64,000 bases of DNA from CAYPFY01 sp964410105 (GCA_964410105.1 CAYPFY010000021.1:1-64000), one strand, 5' to 3'. Shown: positions 54,488 to 63,817, numbered from the stretch's first letter. A program made the numbers and translations. The notes: a model not told the origin generated them from the letters alone.

Positions 54488-55450
54488 TTAGAGCAATCCT
54501 GCCTTCTCAGCCTGGACGCGCAGGCAGGAAAAATATTGCCTTCGTTTTCGTGTCAGGGAGGAGCGGTCGCCGAGCCAGCGCAGCGGCCAATAGATACGGG
54601 CAAGCGCAAGCGCCTCGGCGAAATCTTCGGGAGGTCCCTCCGGCCACCGGGCCCGTGCATAACGCTCTTCGCATTCCCGAACAAGGCTAGCAGGTTTCCA
54701 GTTTTCGGTGAGGCTGGCCAGATCAATCTCTCCGCGGCCTATGGCTGCCGATTGCCAGTCGACCGGATAGATATCTCTCCCCGAAACCAGTATGTTTTTT
54801 GGATAGAACTCCCCGTGGACGATTGTCAGGGGGGAGCGGGTGAGGGCATCGAGCTTTTCAATGAAGCGGTCGCGCAGTTCAGGAAGCCAGGAATAGCCGC
54901 GGGGGAATTGAGCTGCATAGCGGCTGGTGCGGCGCAGCCATCCGAGGTAGTACTGCCGGTCATACGTCTTGAACAAGGTCCGGGGCAGGCGGGATCGCCT
55001 CCGCTCGCACAGTGCCTGGAAACGCCCGATCCAGACGGCTGCCGTGATCAAAACCTCACGCGGAGAATGCTCGAGGCGCCGTCCGGGAGAGATATATTCC
55101 AGAACCATGCAGCGCGGTCCATTCGGACTGAAGCGATTGTAGCCATAGAATGCGGGAAGAGGGAGCGGCAGTTTTCGGAGGAGTTCCGCGTAAACCCGCG
55201 CTTCATACGCGACATCTCCCCAAAACCCGTGTCCCCGGTGGGAAACGCTCGCATCGTACTTCAGCAGAAAAGAGCGTTCATCTCCGTCTTTGAGCGTGCA
55301 GGAAACGATTTCGCTCGGGAATGAACCTTTGAAAACGTTTTTGCGCCGCCGGATGCTGGGAGAATCGGGGAGACGGATCCCTTTTTCCTCAAGAGTCGAG
55401 GCGAGGCGCGCTTCGAGCGACGTCCGGTCGGGAAAGTGAAACACACGCAT
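54488..55450 (-). CDS. APH-fold phosphotransferase with altered catalytic loop
   Basis: 320 residues of the aminoglycoside phosphotransferase/choline kinase fold. The N-lobe Lys64 (FLLKYD) and the catalytic loop at 212-219 (HGEFYPKN) are visible, as is the metal Asp231 (PVDWQSA). The normal catalytic Asp of HGDxxxxN is Glu214 here, which should weaken or abolish ordinary kinase activity. The start overlaps the stop of the twin gene at 55450 as TGATG, so the two are translated together. It is the last gene of the GH-GT2/exporter operon. Antibiotic resistance is unlikely; a sugar or lipid-linked substrate is more plausible. Confidence 0.82.
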   Translation of the reverse strand: MRVFHFPDRTSLEARLASTLEEKGIRLPDSPSIRRRKNVFKGSFPSEIVSCTLKDGDERSFLLKYDASVSHRGHGFWGDVAYEARVYAELLRKLPLPLPAFYGYNRFSPNGPRCMVLEYISPGRRLEHSPREVLITAAVWIGRFQALCERRRSRLPRTLFKTYDRQYYLGWLRRTSRYAAQFPRGYSWLPELRDRFIEKLDALTRSPLTIVHGEFYPKNILVSGRDIYPVDWQSAAIGRGEIDLASLTENWKPASLVRECEERYARARWPEGPPEDFAEALALARIYWPLRWLGDRSSLTRKRRQYFSCLRVQAEKAGLL

Positions 55451-56403
55451 CAGGCCGGGCCGACCCAGTCGAGCGCGGTCCGGGTCTCGTGCAGCGAGGT
55501 GTCGTACACGCCCATATGTCGGGAGACGACGGTTTCCGCTGCTTCGGGGTAAAGCTCGCAGCAGGCCCAGGAGACGCCCTGAATGATGCGACAGATGCGG
55601 CCGACCTGACCTATGCGGAACAGCGTGTGGTCATCCGGAGGGGGCCAAGACTCAGGCAGAGATTCACGATAGGCGCGGAGGTCGACCGATTCAAGATCGG
55701 GAGCGGGAGGGCCGAACCCGGCATGTTCCCAGTCGAAGGTGAGAAGAGCCGGGTGAGCATCCCCGTTCCGGATCCTGATATTCTTCGGTGAAAAGTCGGA
55801 GTGAACCAGCGTCCCGGGCATTTCTGCCAAAACTTCTTCAACCTCGCTCCAGAGAGAACCGATCTCGTTGAGCTGACGGATAAGTGATCGGACGATATCG
55901 CGATTATATTCGCCCAGCGGGAGACTGAGACTCTGCTCGAGCATCATGGCGGCGGACTCAAGCAGGGAGCGGTAAAATCCGGGGCCCTTCGTGGGAAGCG
56001 AAAGGTCTTTGGAAATGACGGATGTCTCCGAGTGCAGCCGGGCCAGCCATCGGGCGGCCAGGATTCTGTGACTTGGATCGTTTTCGTCATATCGGTTTTC
56101 CCCGGCATCCTCAAGGAACATCCACGAGCCATCGGGGCGCCCGAGGCAAGCGAAGAAACGGGGGGTCGAGAGGGGCAGCTTCTCCAGGACATGATAGACC
56201 CTCGACTCGAGGGCGGCCGTCTCGTGAGTGCACCATTTTGCTATCACATTTTCACCGAGCATCCCGGCGCCGGTGAGGCGATAGACGGCCGAGTGCCGGT
56301 TCTCAGGCTTCAGCGTTTCGATGGAGCGCGGCACTCGGGGCTTGGTGCCCGATGAGAGCCATGCAAGAGTTGCGGGATGAAATCGCAGGGTTTCTTGGTG
56401 CAT
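55450..56403 (-). CDS. APH-fold phosphotransferase
   Basis: 317 residues of the aminoglycoside phosphotransferase fold. The catalytic loop is HSDFSPKN (201-208) with the catalytic Asp203 and Asn208 present; the metal Asp224 is in LTFDWEHAGFG. The N-lobe has VIAKW (Lys56). It is adjacent to, and overlapping, a related kinase that has Glu at the catalytic position, so an active/inactive pair is possible. It follows the exporter gene by 10 nt. Substrate unknown. Confidence 0.85.
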   Translation of the reverse strand: MHQETLRFHPATLAWLSSGTKPRVPRSIETLKPENRHSAVYRLTGAGMLGENVIAKWCTHETAALESRVYHVLEKLPLSTPRFFACLGRPDGSWMFLEDAGENRYDENDPSHRILAARWLARLHSETSVISKDLSLPTKGPGFYRSLLESAAMMLEQSLSLPLGEYNRDIVRSLIRQLNEIGSLWSEVEEVLAEMPGTLVHSDFSPKNIRIRNGDAHPALLTFDWEHAGFGPPAPDLESVDLRAYRESLPESWPPPDDHTLFRIGQVGRICRIIQGVSWACCELYPEAAETVVSRHMGVYDTSLHETRTALDWVGPA

Positions 56404-56413
56404 GCGGCCCAGG

Positions 56414-58189
56414 TCAGACCACCTGCGATGTGGGATCGTAGGCCCCCTGCGAGAAGACTTTTGCTATCCCGGACTCAACGTCCCGGGTACAGGCGGCCAG
56501 CCGGCCGTCGTCGATGACAAGGATGAGATCGCAGTTCCGCAAAGTGCTCGGCCGGTGGGCGATCATGATACTGGTCCTGTTGCTCATGAGTCGTGACAGC
56601 GCCTCGAGGATTGCTCCCTCGGTCCGCGGGTCGACGGAGCTCGTCGGCTCATCGAGAATCAGGATGGGGGCATTTTTCAGGAAAGCCCGGGCGAGGGAGA
56701 TGCGCTGACGTTCGCCGCCCGAGAGCCTCATGCCGCGTTCTCCCACGAGTTCATCGTATCCGTGCGGCAGGGTCACGATGAAATCGTGGGCGTTTGCCGC
56801 CTTGGCTGCCTGAACGATATCTTCCCGCGGGGCGTTCGGCTGGGCATATCCTATATTCTCGGCTATGCTGGTGGAAAACAGGACCGGTTCCTGAAGCACG
56901 AGAGCGAACTGGCTGCGCAGGTCTGCGACCTTAAAGTCGCGCAGATCGTAGCCATCGAGGAGTATTTTTCCTTCGCCGACGTCAAAGAACCTCATGATCA
57001 GGTTGATGAGCGTTGTCTTCCCCGCGCCGGTTTTCCCGGCGATCCCGACGCGTGAGCCGCGGGGGACGGAAAAGGATATATTGCGCAGGATCGGGGTTTT
57101 TCCGTCGTAGGAGAAGGAAACATTGCGGAATTCCACGATCCCGGAGGCTCGGGAAAGGAGTCGCGGTCGCGGGGGATCGGCCACATCGGGAAGCTCATCG
57201 AGCAGTTCAAAGCTACGTTCTGCGCTCACGATAGCCGATTGGACCGCGCCGATCGTCTTACTTATCGTTTTCATCGGCGCGTAGAGCTGGGTAAGATAGG
57301 CGAGCACCATGAGCAGTTCGCCGAGAGTGAGGATTCCGCCCACAACATTCGCGATCCCGATAAAAAGAACCGCCGCGGTCCCGGCGGCCGTGATCGTATT
57401 GACCAGAAGGCCGAATGAGCCCTCGTAGAGGGCGAGGCGGTTGCGTGCGCTGACCCCGCGGGCGGACTGGTCCATGAAGCGTTCCTGCTCATCCTCCTCC
57501 CTTCCGAATGCCTTCACTACGCGAAGGCTTGAAAGAACCTCCTGGACGATTTTGAGCGCGTGGCTTTCCACTTTTTTTACGTCGCGGTATTTCCGGCGCA
57601 CCCGCTGGCTGTAGGTGCGGGAAGCAAGGAAAAGGAGCGGGGCGACGGCGAGAGCGATCAATGCGAGTTGCCAGTCGATCCTCGCGATGACATAAAGAGT
57701 GCTGGCCAGAGTAACGAGGGCGCCGACGAGTGGGACGAAACCGTAAATCGAGACATATTGGAGCGACGTGGCGTCATACTGAATGCGATAGAGGGATTCG
57801 GTAGTACCTCTCCGGTCATGGAAAAGGAGCGACAGTCTCTGTGCATGACGGAAGAGTTTTACGCGGGTTTGAAACGTCATATTCTCCCCGGTCCGGGTGC
57901 GGAGCACATTGGCGTAGAGGTCCTGAAGCTGCACAAGGACGACGAGGAGGACTTGGAGGATAGCAGCGAGCGCCAGCAGCTCGACCCGGCTACCATGAAA
58001 GGAGGGAATCAGTCCAAACGGCTTCGACTGAACGACGTTATCGACGGCAATCTTGATCGGAAGGGGTGCGACCAGGGCCAGCGGGGCTGCAAGAAGCTCC
58101 ACAACCAGGAGTCCGGAAATCTGACGCCAGAAGGGGGTCGCTTCTGCGGCAATCCTCCGGAGGAGGGGTCTGTCGGGGGCGCGGCTCAT
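56414..58189 (-). CDS. ABC exporter, fused permease-ATPase
   Basis: 591 residues from the ATG at 58189, which overlaps the glycosyltransferase stop as ATGA; the longer open frame runs back inside that gene. Six membrane helices lie within about 25-310. The ATPase has Walker A GKTGAGKT (385-392), LSGGERQ (489-495), Walker B ILILDE (509-514) and His545. The layout is that of type IV (MsbA-like) exporters, including those that export cyclic beta-glucan or lipid-linked saccharides. Its place right after a glycosyltransferase suggests that it exports that enzyme's product. Confidence 0.92.
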   Translation of the reverse strand: MSRAPDRPLLRRIAAEATPFWRQISGLLVVELLAAPLALVAPLPIKIAVDNVVQSKPFGLIPSFHGSRVELLALAAILQVLLVVLVQLQDLYANVLRTRTGENMTFQTRVKLFRHAQRLSLLFHDRRGTTESLYRIQYDATSLQYVSIYGFVPLVGALVTLASTLYVIARIDWQLALIALAVAPLLFLASRTYSQRVRRKYRDVKKVESHALKIVQEVLSSLRVVKAFGREEDEQERFMDQSARGVSARNRLALYEGSFGLLVNTITAAGTAAVLFIGIANVVGGILTLGELLMVLAYLTQLYAPMKTISKTIGAVQSAIVSAERSFELLDELPDVADPPRPRLLSRASGIVEFRNVSFSYDGKTPILRNISFSVPRGSRVGIAGKTGAGKTTLINLIMRFFDVGEGKILLDGYDLRDFKVADLRSQFALVLQEPVLFSTSIAENIGYAQPNAPREDIVQAAKAANAHDFIVTLPHGYDELVGERGMRLSGGERQRISLARAFLKNAPILILDEPTSSVDPRTEGAILEALSRLMSNRTSIMIAHRPSTLRNCDLILVIDDGRLAACTRDVESGIAKVFSQGAYDPTSQVV

Positions 58190-60816
58190 CGGTAGCCCAT
58201 CTCCCTGACGACCCGCGAGACTTCGCCCATTGCCGTCCCGCAGTCGCGCAGAATCGACATGCCGCTCAGGCAGGCGAACGCGCCGAGGATCGAGCCAACG
58301 GCCCATGAACCGTCCGCTGCTGCGAAAATCGCAAGGGCTCCGAAAAGACCGGCGAAGATCACGGCGGCTCTTGATCCATGAGGCCAGCATCGGAGCCTGA
58401 GGAGCTGTTTCCCCGCGGCGTGATCCTCGTTCACGATCCGGACGGAGACGGCGCCGGCCGTTCCATCCCTGATTTGGAGCTCCCACCGATCATAATCTCC
58501 TCCGCGGGAAACAACTGCGCCCCTCTGTTTGAAGGCAGATTCAAGAGAGGCGATCCATCCCGAGAGCGGCTTCCATTCCTCGCTCCAGAGCGAAAAACTG
58601 CGCGCTCGGGGAAACGTGAACCCGGCGACGGCTCTGCGGCGCCAGGGGGCGAGTCCGAATCGCAGACGTCCGATGAGTCGCGAAAGGGGTTGAAGGAGGT
58701 GCAGGCCTACAGTCAGAATCAGAGACCGCACCCCGCCCGGGCCCCGCACGTTCCGTTCGATCGCATGCCGGGCATTTGAGTGTGCGCAGGTGATCAGCGC
58801 ACCCACGGACGCGGCGAGCAGTGGAATGCTGAAAGCAAGCGGCGCCCAGACGAACCCGAGGAGCGAAAGAATCGAGAGAAGGAGAATGACGAGGTACCAC
58901 TCCGGCATGAGAGGGAACCACCCGAAGCCGGCGCGCGCCGGCTGATAGATCGACTGAAACGGGCCGCTTCCCCAGACTCCGTAGTATACGCGCCACCGCC
59001 GAAAGAGCGGTTTCGAATGTCCATTCCCATAAAGCCGTCCCTTCCAGCTCAGATGGCCGTACGAATTATACTTCTCGGGCCATTTCCGTTCGAGCATCGC
59101 CTCGGCTTTCCCGTAATTCAGCTGTTGTTTCCAGTAACCTTTCACAGTGTCCCTGCAATGGTGCCAGACAACGGATGCGGGGCTGAATCCCAGCTTCCAT
59201 CCCCGGTCCATCAGCCTCCAGCAGAGGTCGACATCGTCTCCGGCAATCCGGAATTGTGAATCAAATCCCCCAACTTCTTCCAGGCATGTCTTGCGGAAGG
59301 CCATATTGCAGCCCGGTATGTGTTCGGCCTCGCGGTCAGAAAGGAGGACATGCACGGGGCCCCCGGGCGCATTCGCAACGCAGTCGGCGACGAACCCATC
59401 GTCGGGGGGAGGGATATTGGGTCCTCCGACGGCTGCGAAATCCCCCTCCATAAAGGTTTGGGCGAGATACGTCAGCCAGTGGGGATCGGGCGTGGCGTCG
59501 CCATCGATATAGGCGACGATCTCGCCTGAGGCAGCCCTGAGCCCGACGTTGCGGGCATTGCTCAGCCCGCCGTTTTCAATCGATATCATTTTTACGTCAT
59601 ACTCCCGCACAATGGCAGCTGTCGCATCATTGGAGCCATCATTGACGACGATGACCTCAAAGTCCGGGTAGTGCAGTTGTGTCAGGCCCTCCATCGTGTC
59701 GCGGATCGTACGCTCCCCATTATAGATGCAGACGACGACGGAGATTCTCGGCCAGCGGACGTCAGGCGGATGTGGCAGATCGGCAAACACATGCTTGACG
59801 GCAGCAAGGGCGGGTTTCGGCTGACGGGTCCTCGTCGTAAGGCCGAAGGCCCAGTCTTGAACGTCCTGGCCACCCCGATACCATTCGTCGGTCCAGGAGA
59901 ACACGAACGCCCCGGCGCACCCGGAGGCGTAGGCGGTCCCGAGTTGCCATTCGAGCGAGCGCGCCTGTGCGGTTTCGCCGTTCCTGATGCTGTCGAGGCC
60001 GATCTCGCTCAGAATCAGCGGACGATTTCCGGCAATATTCTGAAGACGGGCGAGATAGCCTGCGAGCGAATTCTTCGATTCGAGAAAAACGTTGAAGCAG
60101 AGCAGATCGACAAAGGGGAGCTGGATATATTCTGTCGAGGGATAATTGACGTAAGTAACAAGGCCCGACGGGTCTTCGGCCTTCGCGATCGCGTAAAGCT
60201 TTCTGAGGAAATTCTCGATTTTCCGGCGGCCGTGCCACCGTACGATCGGGCTCGGGATCTCGTTGCCGATGGCATAACAGAGCACGGCCGGGTGTCCCGC
60301 GCATGAGCTGACAGCCGTACGGATCCGGTTTTCGATCGTCCGCCGGAGTTTCCGGTCGTGGAGGAAAGCGACATGCTGTTCCCAGCCGATCCCGACCATG
60401 ACATGGATATGGTGGCGATGAGCGGCATCCAGAAGCCATCGGGGAGGCACCACATAGGTGCGGACGGCATTGATGCCATTGGCCCTCATCTGGAGAAAAT
60501 CATACTCCACCACCCCAGGATCTGGGAATTCATCGCCGTTGGGGCGGGGCCGGAAGCCTCCGTATGTGACACCGCGGATATATAATTTCTTGTCGCCGAG
60601 GTAAAGGAATTTTCCCCGTACCGTGGGGCGAACGTCTTCGACAGTTTCGGCCGGGTCGAAGGAGGCAATGTGCCGATCGACCGGACGGGCATCGAGTTCT
60701 ACTTCTCTGACATCGGGGAGCGTACGATTTAGATTCATCAGCGCATAATATTTATTCAACAATGCCAGATGCTTTGAGACGTAACCGGGTCTCAGCTGAA
60801 AAATGAGACGACGCAT
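58186..60816 (-). CDS. Fusion of GH2-type TIM-barrel glycosidase and family 2 glycosyltransferase
   Basis: 876 residues. Residues about 65-350 match the TIM-barrel part of GH2/clan A glycosidases: LYIRGVTYGGF, MRANGINAVRTYVVPP, the acid/base in AIGNEIPS (Glu186) and the nucleophile in LILSEIG (Glu271). Residues 355-600 are a GT2 domain: SVVVCIYNGERT, VVNDGSNDAT (Asp393), DGD (438-440), AGDDVDLCWRL and YWKQQLNYGKAEAM. Two or more membrane helices follow (about 640-690), then a basic C-terminal domain ending in another hydrophobic pair (about 815-850). There is no signal peptide, so the glycosidase part is predicted cytoplasmic, opposite to most GH2 enzymes. It may trim, transfer or cyclise the chain the GT2 part makes. 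Confidence 0.88.
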   Translation of the reverse strand: MRRLIFQLRPGYVSKHLALLNKYYALMNLNRTLPDVREVELDARPVDRHIASFDPAETVEDVRPTVRGKFLYLGDKKLYIRGVTYGGFRPRPNGDEFPDPGVVEYDFLQMRANGINAVRTYVVPPRWLLDAAHRHHIHVMVGIGWEQHVAFLHDRKLRRTIENRIRTAVSSCAGHPAVLCYAIGNEIPSPIVRWHGRRKIENFLRKLYAIAKAEDPSGLVTYVNYPSTEYIQLPFVDLLCFNVFLESKNSLAGYLARLQNIAGNRPLILSEIGLDSIRNGETAQARSLEWQLGTAYASGCAGAFVFSWTDEWYRGGQDVQDWAFGLTTRTRQPKPALAAVKHVFADLPHPPDVRWPRISVVVCIYNGERTIRDTMEGLTQLHYPDFEVIVVNDGSNDATAAIVREYDVKMISIENGGLSNARNVGLRAASGEIVAYIDGDATPDPHWLTYLAQTFMEGDFAAVGGPNIPPPDDGFVADCVANAPGGPVHVLLSDREAEHIPGCNMAFRKTCLEEVGGFDSQFRIAGDDVDLCWRLMDRGWKLGFSPASVVWHHCRDTVKGYWKQQLNYGKAEAMLERKWPEKYNSYGHLSWKGRLYGNGHSKPLFRRWRVYYGVWGSGPFQSIYQPARAGFGWFPLMPEWYLVILLLSILSLLGFVWAPLAFSIPLLAASVGALITCAHSNARHAIERNVRGPGGVRSLILTVGLHLLQPLSRLIGRLRFGLAPWRRRAVAGFTFPRARSFSLWSEEWKPLSGWIASLESAFKQRGAVVSRGGDYDRWELQIRDGTAGAVSVRIVNEDHAAGKQLLRLRCWPHGSRAAVIFAGLFGALAIFAAADGSWAVGSILGAFACLSGMSILRDCGTAMGEVSRVVREMGYR

Positions 60817-61017
60817 CTTCTCCCGTCGCCTCAGAAAAAGGCGCGGAAAAATGATTTCGGGTCAATGAGAACGCGGCTCCAACGGCCGAGTCCCTATCAT
60901 CGACCTAAGAAAAGAGGAATACTAGCAGTATGGGAGAGATCTCATGCGCCGCTCCAAAGCACCAAACCCATCGCATGAGCTTCTCCCCAGGATTGTCCCA
61001 CCCTCCGCAAGGGAGCA

Positions 61018-61035
61018 CTTACATGAAGATGTAAG
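61018..61035. promoter_or_regulatory. Perfect palindrome at the predicted transcription start
   Basis: CTTACAT-GAAG-ATGTAAG, 7-bp arms with a 4-nt centre. It begins 8 nt downstream of the -10 element at 61043-61048, so it either covers the start site as an operator or forms a 5' stem-loop on the message. Confidence 0.5.
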
Positions 61036-61042
61036 CGATTTA

Positions 61043-61071
61043 ATGATACTCTATTTCACGGCAAGGCGCAA
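61043..61071 (-). promoter_or_regulatory. Predicted promoter of the GH-GT2/exporter/kinase operon
   Basis: On the minus strand TTGCGC (61066-61071), 17 nt, TATCAT (61043-61048). The transcript would start near 61036 and have a leader of about 220 nt before the ATG at 60816. The 5' end carries the palindrome at 61018-61035. Confidence 0.5.
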
Positions 61072-61292
61072 TGGATCGTTACCCGATTTCGCCGTTTAAT
61101 TCCGATTCCGCCCGTCGAATAACATCCGCGAAAGAGTAGAAAGCCTCGCCATATTTCCACAACAGGTTCCCGTTTTGCTCGGTTCCCAGCTGAAAATTTT
61201 AAGAATCTACATCATCTCGAAAATGAGAAAATCGGGTAATCAAAAAAATTTTGGGATTCGGAAAGTTCACAAGGAGGTTGTAGTCGAACCCG

Positions 61293-61313
61293 CATGTGAA
61301 GAGTTTTCACATG
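61293..61313 (-). terminator. Hairpin after the GH2 gene, possible terminator
   Basis: CATGTGAA, a 5-nt loop, TTCACATG: a perfect 8-bp stem 45-65 nt after the GH2 stop. No U-run follows. It resembles a CRP-type site (TGTGA/TCACA) but the spacing is one base too long. Confidence 0.35.
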
Positions 61314-61357
61314 ATCCGACGGTCGGCTGGGCGGCTTAGCGCCCGGAGGAGTCTCCT

Positions 61358-63817
61358 TTATTCAGGAACTGAAGGTCTTATCGTGGCTGAGCGCGCTTTC
61401 ACGGTAATGCTGGCTGGTTCAAGGCCATCCGAGGTGGCCCGGAGCGTGATACTTCCCGGTGTGCCTCCCGACTGTATGAGAATCTGACATTTGCCGTTAA
61501 ACAACCGTCGTTGCCATGCGTTCGAGGCGCATTTGTCCTTTTCGTGGCTGCTCGGGTTTCCATTCCCCACCCCTATTATTCTCCCAACTCCTTCCAGCTC
61601 GAATTTTATGAGATTGTCCGCCAGAAAATCCTCTCTCCCCCCGCGATCAAATGCGGCGACATTGACGATACAAACATCTTCCCGGTCGGCCTCGATCGTG
61701 GACCGATCGGGAAATAGTCGAATTCGGGAGGTTTTGCCCGCCGTTTCCACCATCCGGGCAAAATCCTTTCCTTTTCGCCACCCTCTGGCTTCCAGCCTGC
61801 CGGGCCGGAAGTCAACCTCCCACGCGAGGTGAGAATTAGGATTTACCGTTTTTCTCCCCAGGGAATTCCCGTCCAGAAAAAGTTCCACGCTGTCGCAATT
61901 CGTCTGACACCATACACTCACCTTCTGACCTTCGGCCCAGTTCCAGTGGGGCGCGAGATGGATTACATCCTCAGAGGACCACCATGCCTGGTAGTAATAG
62001 AAATTGTTTTTCGGGAAGCCGCACACATCCATTATGCCGAAATGCGAATTAATGCAGGGCCATGAATAGGGGCTGGGTTCCCCGCGGTAGTCGAACCCGG
62101 TCCAGACGAACGATCCGGCGAACCATGGTCTGGCGCTGACGTACGTCCACCATTTCTCTGCCGTGGAGCCGTAGCCCGGAGCGTTCACGTCGTAATCGCT
62201 CACGAAACCGCGGGCTGTATCGTTCGCGTACACCCCGCGGGTACAATAGGTGCTTGCCTCTTCCGTGCCGAGCACGGGCTGGTCGGCGTGGGCATGGTGA
62301 TACGCGTCGATATCTCCCCGGCCGAGATAATTCACTCCCCTGACATCGACGACGCTGTTGATCCCCTCGAAGCGGCTGCCGTTATCGGCTGCGTACGTGC
62401 AGAGTCGTCCCGGGTCGAGCTCCTGCTGCCGTCTCTTCAACGTCCGGGCGATTCTCCTGCCCGTCGCATTATTCTGGATAGCCCATTCCTCGTTCCCGAT
62501 CGACCAGATGATGACCGAGGGATGATTCCGGTCGCGGAGGATGAGGCGTTCGAATTCGGCTGTAAGCTCCGGGGAGCCCCCCATCAGCCTGTTTTCATCC
62601 ATCACCAGCATGCCGAGCCGGTCGCACGCGTCGAGAAGCGAAGGATCCGGGGGGTTATGGCTCGTCCTATAGGCATTACAGCCCATCTCCTTGAGCCTTT
62701 CGATGCGGTAGTACTGCAGCCTGTCCGGGAGAGCCGATCCGACGCCGGCGTGATCCTGATGGCAGCACACCCCCTTGATTTTTACCGGCGATCCGTTCAG
62801 GAAAAAGCCACTGTCCTTGTCGAAGCGGATCGAGCGGATCCCGAAGGGGGTATCGACCGTGTCGATTCCCGAGCCGGCCTCCTCGACGATCGTCATTGCG
62901 TGGTAGAGAGAGGGATGGTCCGGGGACCAGAGCCGGGGTCCTGCAAGATTGAGTTGAACTACATAATCTCTTTCCTCTCCGGCGGATATCATGGCAGATT
63001 CAGAAGATGCCTCGGCGGCGGCCGTTCCCTCTGAGGCGACGATGACATGCAGTCGGGCATTTTTCGGCAAAAAATCCTGGTTGGAAATTTTTGTCCGGAC
63101 GGTGACAGTGGCCGCACGGTCAAGAACGTTCGTCGAGACATAAACTCCATACAGCGGGATATGGAGAGGCGGAGTGGTTATCAGCCAGACGTGGCGGTAG
63201 ATGCCGGCGCCTTCGTAGAACCATCCTTCCGCCTGTGTGGCATCGACGCGGAGGGCGAGGATATTCCTCGCGCCGTAGACGATGTAATCAGTGAGGTCGA
63301 AGCTGAACTCTCCGTAACCGCTCAGGTGTCTTCCGAGAAAATGGCCGTTGAACCAGACGAGGCAGTCGCGGAATACGCCTTCGAATTTTACGGAAGTTCT
63401 TTTGCCGGAGTCCGGTTGCGGGATCACGAACGTGCGACGGTACCACCCGACGGACGTTTGAGGGAAATTCCGGCCTATCGGCTTGAACCCATGATCCCGG
63501 GTGCCTGAGGAAGAATCAAAATCCAGTTCTACGGCCCAGTCGTGGGGAAGGTCAAGCTTCCGCCAGCTGCTGTCGTTAAAATCCCGGGATGCCGGGCCGG
63601 GAGAGTCGCCCGCCTTTGCGAATGCTGCTTCGAGCCCGAATCCGAAATCCTTCGTGGCGGAGGCGGCATCGCCGAGCGAAAATCGCCAGCCGAAGTCGAG
63701 CAGCTTCTCACGGGAGGTTGACGCAGTTGTCCGCGTTCCGGCCATGAGGAGGAGGAGACTCAGCACTGCGCACCCTGAGACTTGCACAACGTTCCGATGG
63801 GTGTGATGATACATCAT
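61358..63817 (-). CDS. Secreted GH2 family beta-glycosidase
   Basis: 819 residues with a signal peptide (about 1-33). The sugar-binding beta domain (about 85-215) has LPHDWAVE and SVGWYRRTF, then an immunoglobulin-like domain and the TIM barrel. The acid/base is Glu443 (IWSIGNEEW) and the nucleophile Glu519 (VLGTEEAS). TSHNPPDP around 385-392 is the conserved metal/substrate loop. The C-terminal 200 residues resemble the DUF4982 and Ig-like modules of Bacteroidota beta-galactosidases. It is predicted periplasmic or secreted, perhaps degrading a plant or algal galactoside. AAGG lies 8-11 nt before the tandem ATG start. Exact sugar unknown. Confidence 0.9.
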   Translation of the reverse strand: MMYHHTHRNVVQVSGCAVLSLLLLMAGTRTTASTSREKLLDFGWRFSLGDAASATKDFGFGLEAAFAKAGDSPGPASRDFNDSSWRKLDLPHDWAVELDFDSSSGTRDHGFKPIGRNFPQTSVGWYRRTFVIPQPDSGKRTSVKFEGVFRDCLVWFNGHFLGRHLSGYGEFSFDLTDYIVYGARNILALRVDATQAEGWFYEGAGIYRHVWLITTPPLHIPLYGVYVSTNVLDRAATVTVRTKISNQDFLPKNARLHVIVASEGTAAAEASSESAMISAGEERDYVVQLNLAGPRLWSPDHPSLYHAMTIVEEAGSGIDTVDTPFGIRSIRFDKDSGFFLNGSPVKIKGVCCHQDHAGVGSALPDRLQYYRIERLKEMGCNAYRTSHNPPDPSLLDACDRLGMLVMDENRLMGGSPELTAEFERLILRDRNHPSVIIWSIGNEEWAIQNNATGRRIARTLKRRQQELDPGRLCTYAADNGSRFEGINSVVDVRGVNYLGRGDIDAYHHAHADQPVLGTEEASTYCTRGVYANDTARGFVSDYDVNAPGYGSTAEKWWTYVSARPWFAGSFVWTGFDYRGEPSPYSWPCINSHFGIMDVCGFPKNNFYYYQAWWSSEDVIHLAPHWNWAEGQKVSVWCQTNCDSVELFLDGNSLGRKTVNPNSHLAWEVDFRPGRLEARGWRKGKDFARMVETAGKTSRIRLFPDRSTIEADREDVCIVNVAAFDRGGREDFLADNLIKFELEGVGRIIGVGNGNPSSHEKDKCASNAWQRRLFNGKCQILIQSGGTPGSITLRATSDGLEPASITVKARSATIRPSVPE

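Larger units (their letters stand above)
60817..61357. other. Intergenic control region upstream of the GH-GT2 operon
   Basis: 541 nt without a gene. From the operon outward it holds a long 5' leader (60817 to about 61036), a perfect palindrome at the predicted transcript start, a sigma70-like promoter, an AT-rich stretch (61190-61250) and a hairpin just beyond the stop of the GH2 gene. No open frame with coding character was seen. Confidence 0.7.

Noticed and set aside
54488..56403. Aminoglycoside resistance genes
   Set aside because: The fold is shared with many small-molecule kinases, and the operon context (glycosyltransferase fusion and exporter) argues for a biosynthetic role.
58186..58486. 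N-terminal extension of the ABC exporter up to 58486
   Set aside because: Those codons lie inside the upstream GH-GT2 gene in another frame and are Arg/Gly-rich non-homologous sequence; the ATG at 58189 gives a normal exporter.
61295..61311. CRP-type binding site
   Set aside because: TGTGA and TCACA are separated by 7 nt instead of 6, and the site lies after a gene stop rather than at a promoter.
61260..61315. tRNA-like TPsiC loop (GGTTCGACTACAACC on the minus strand)
   Set aside because: No matching acceptor, D or anticodon stems around it; the resemblance is limited to a few bases.
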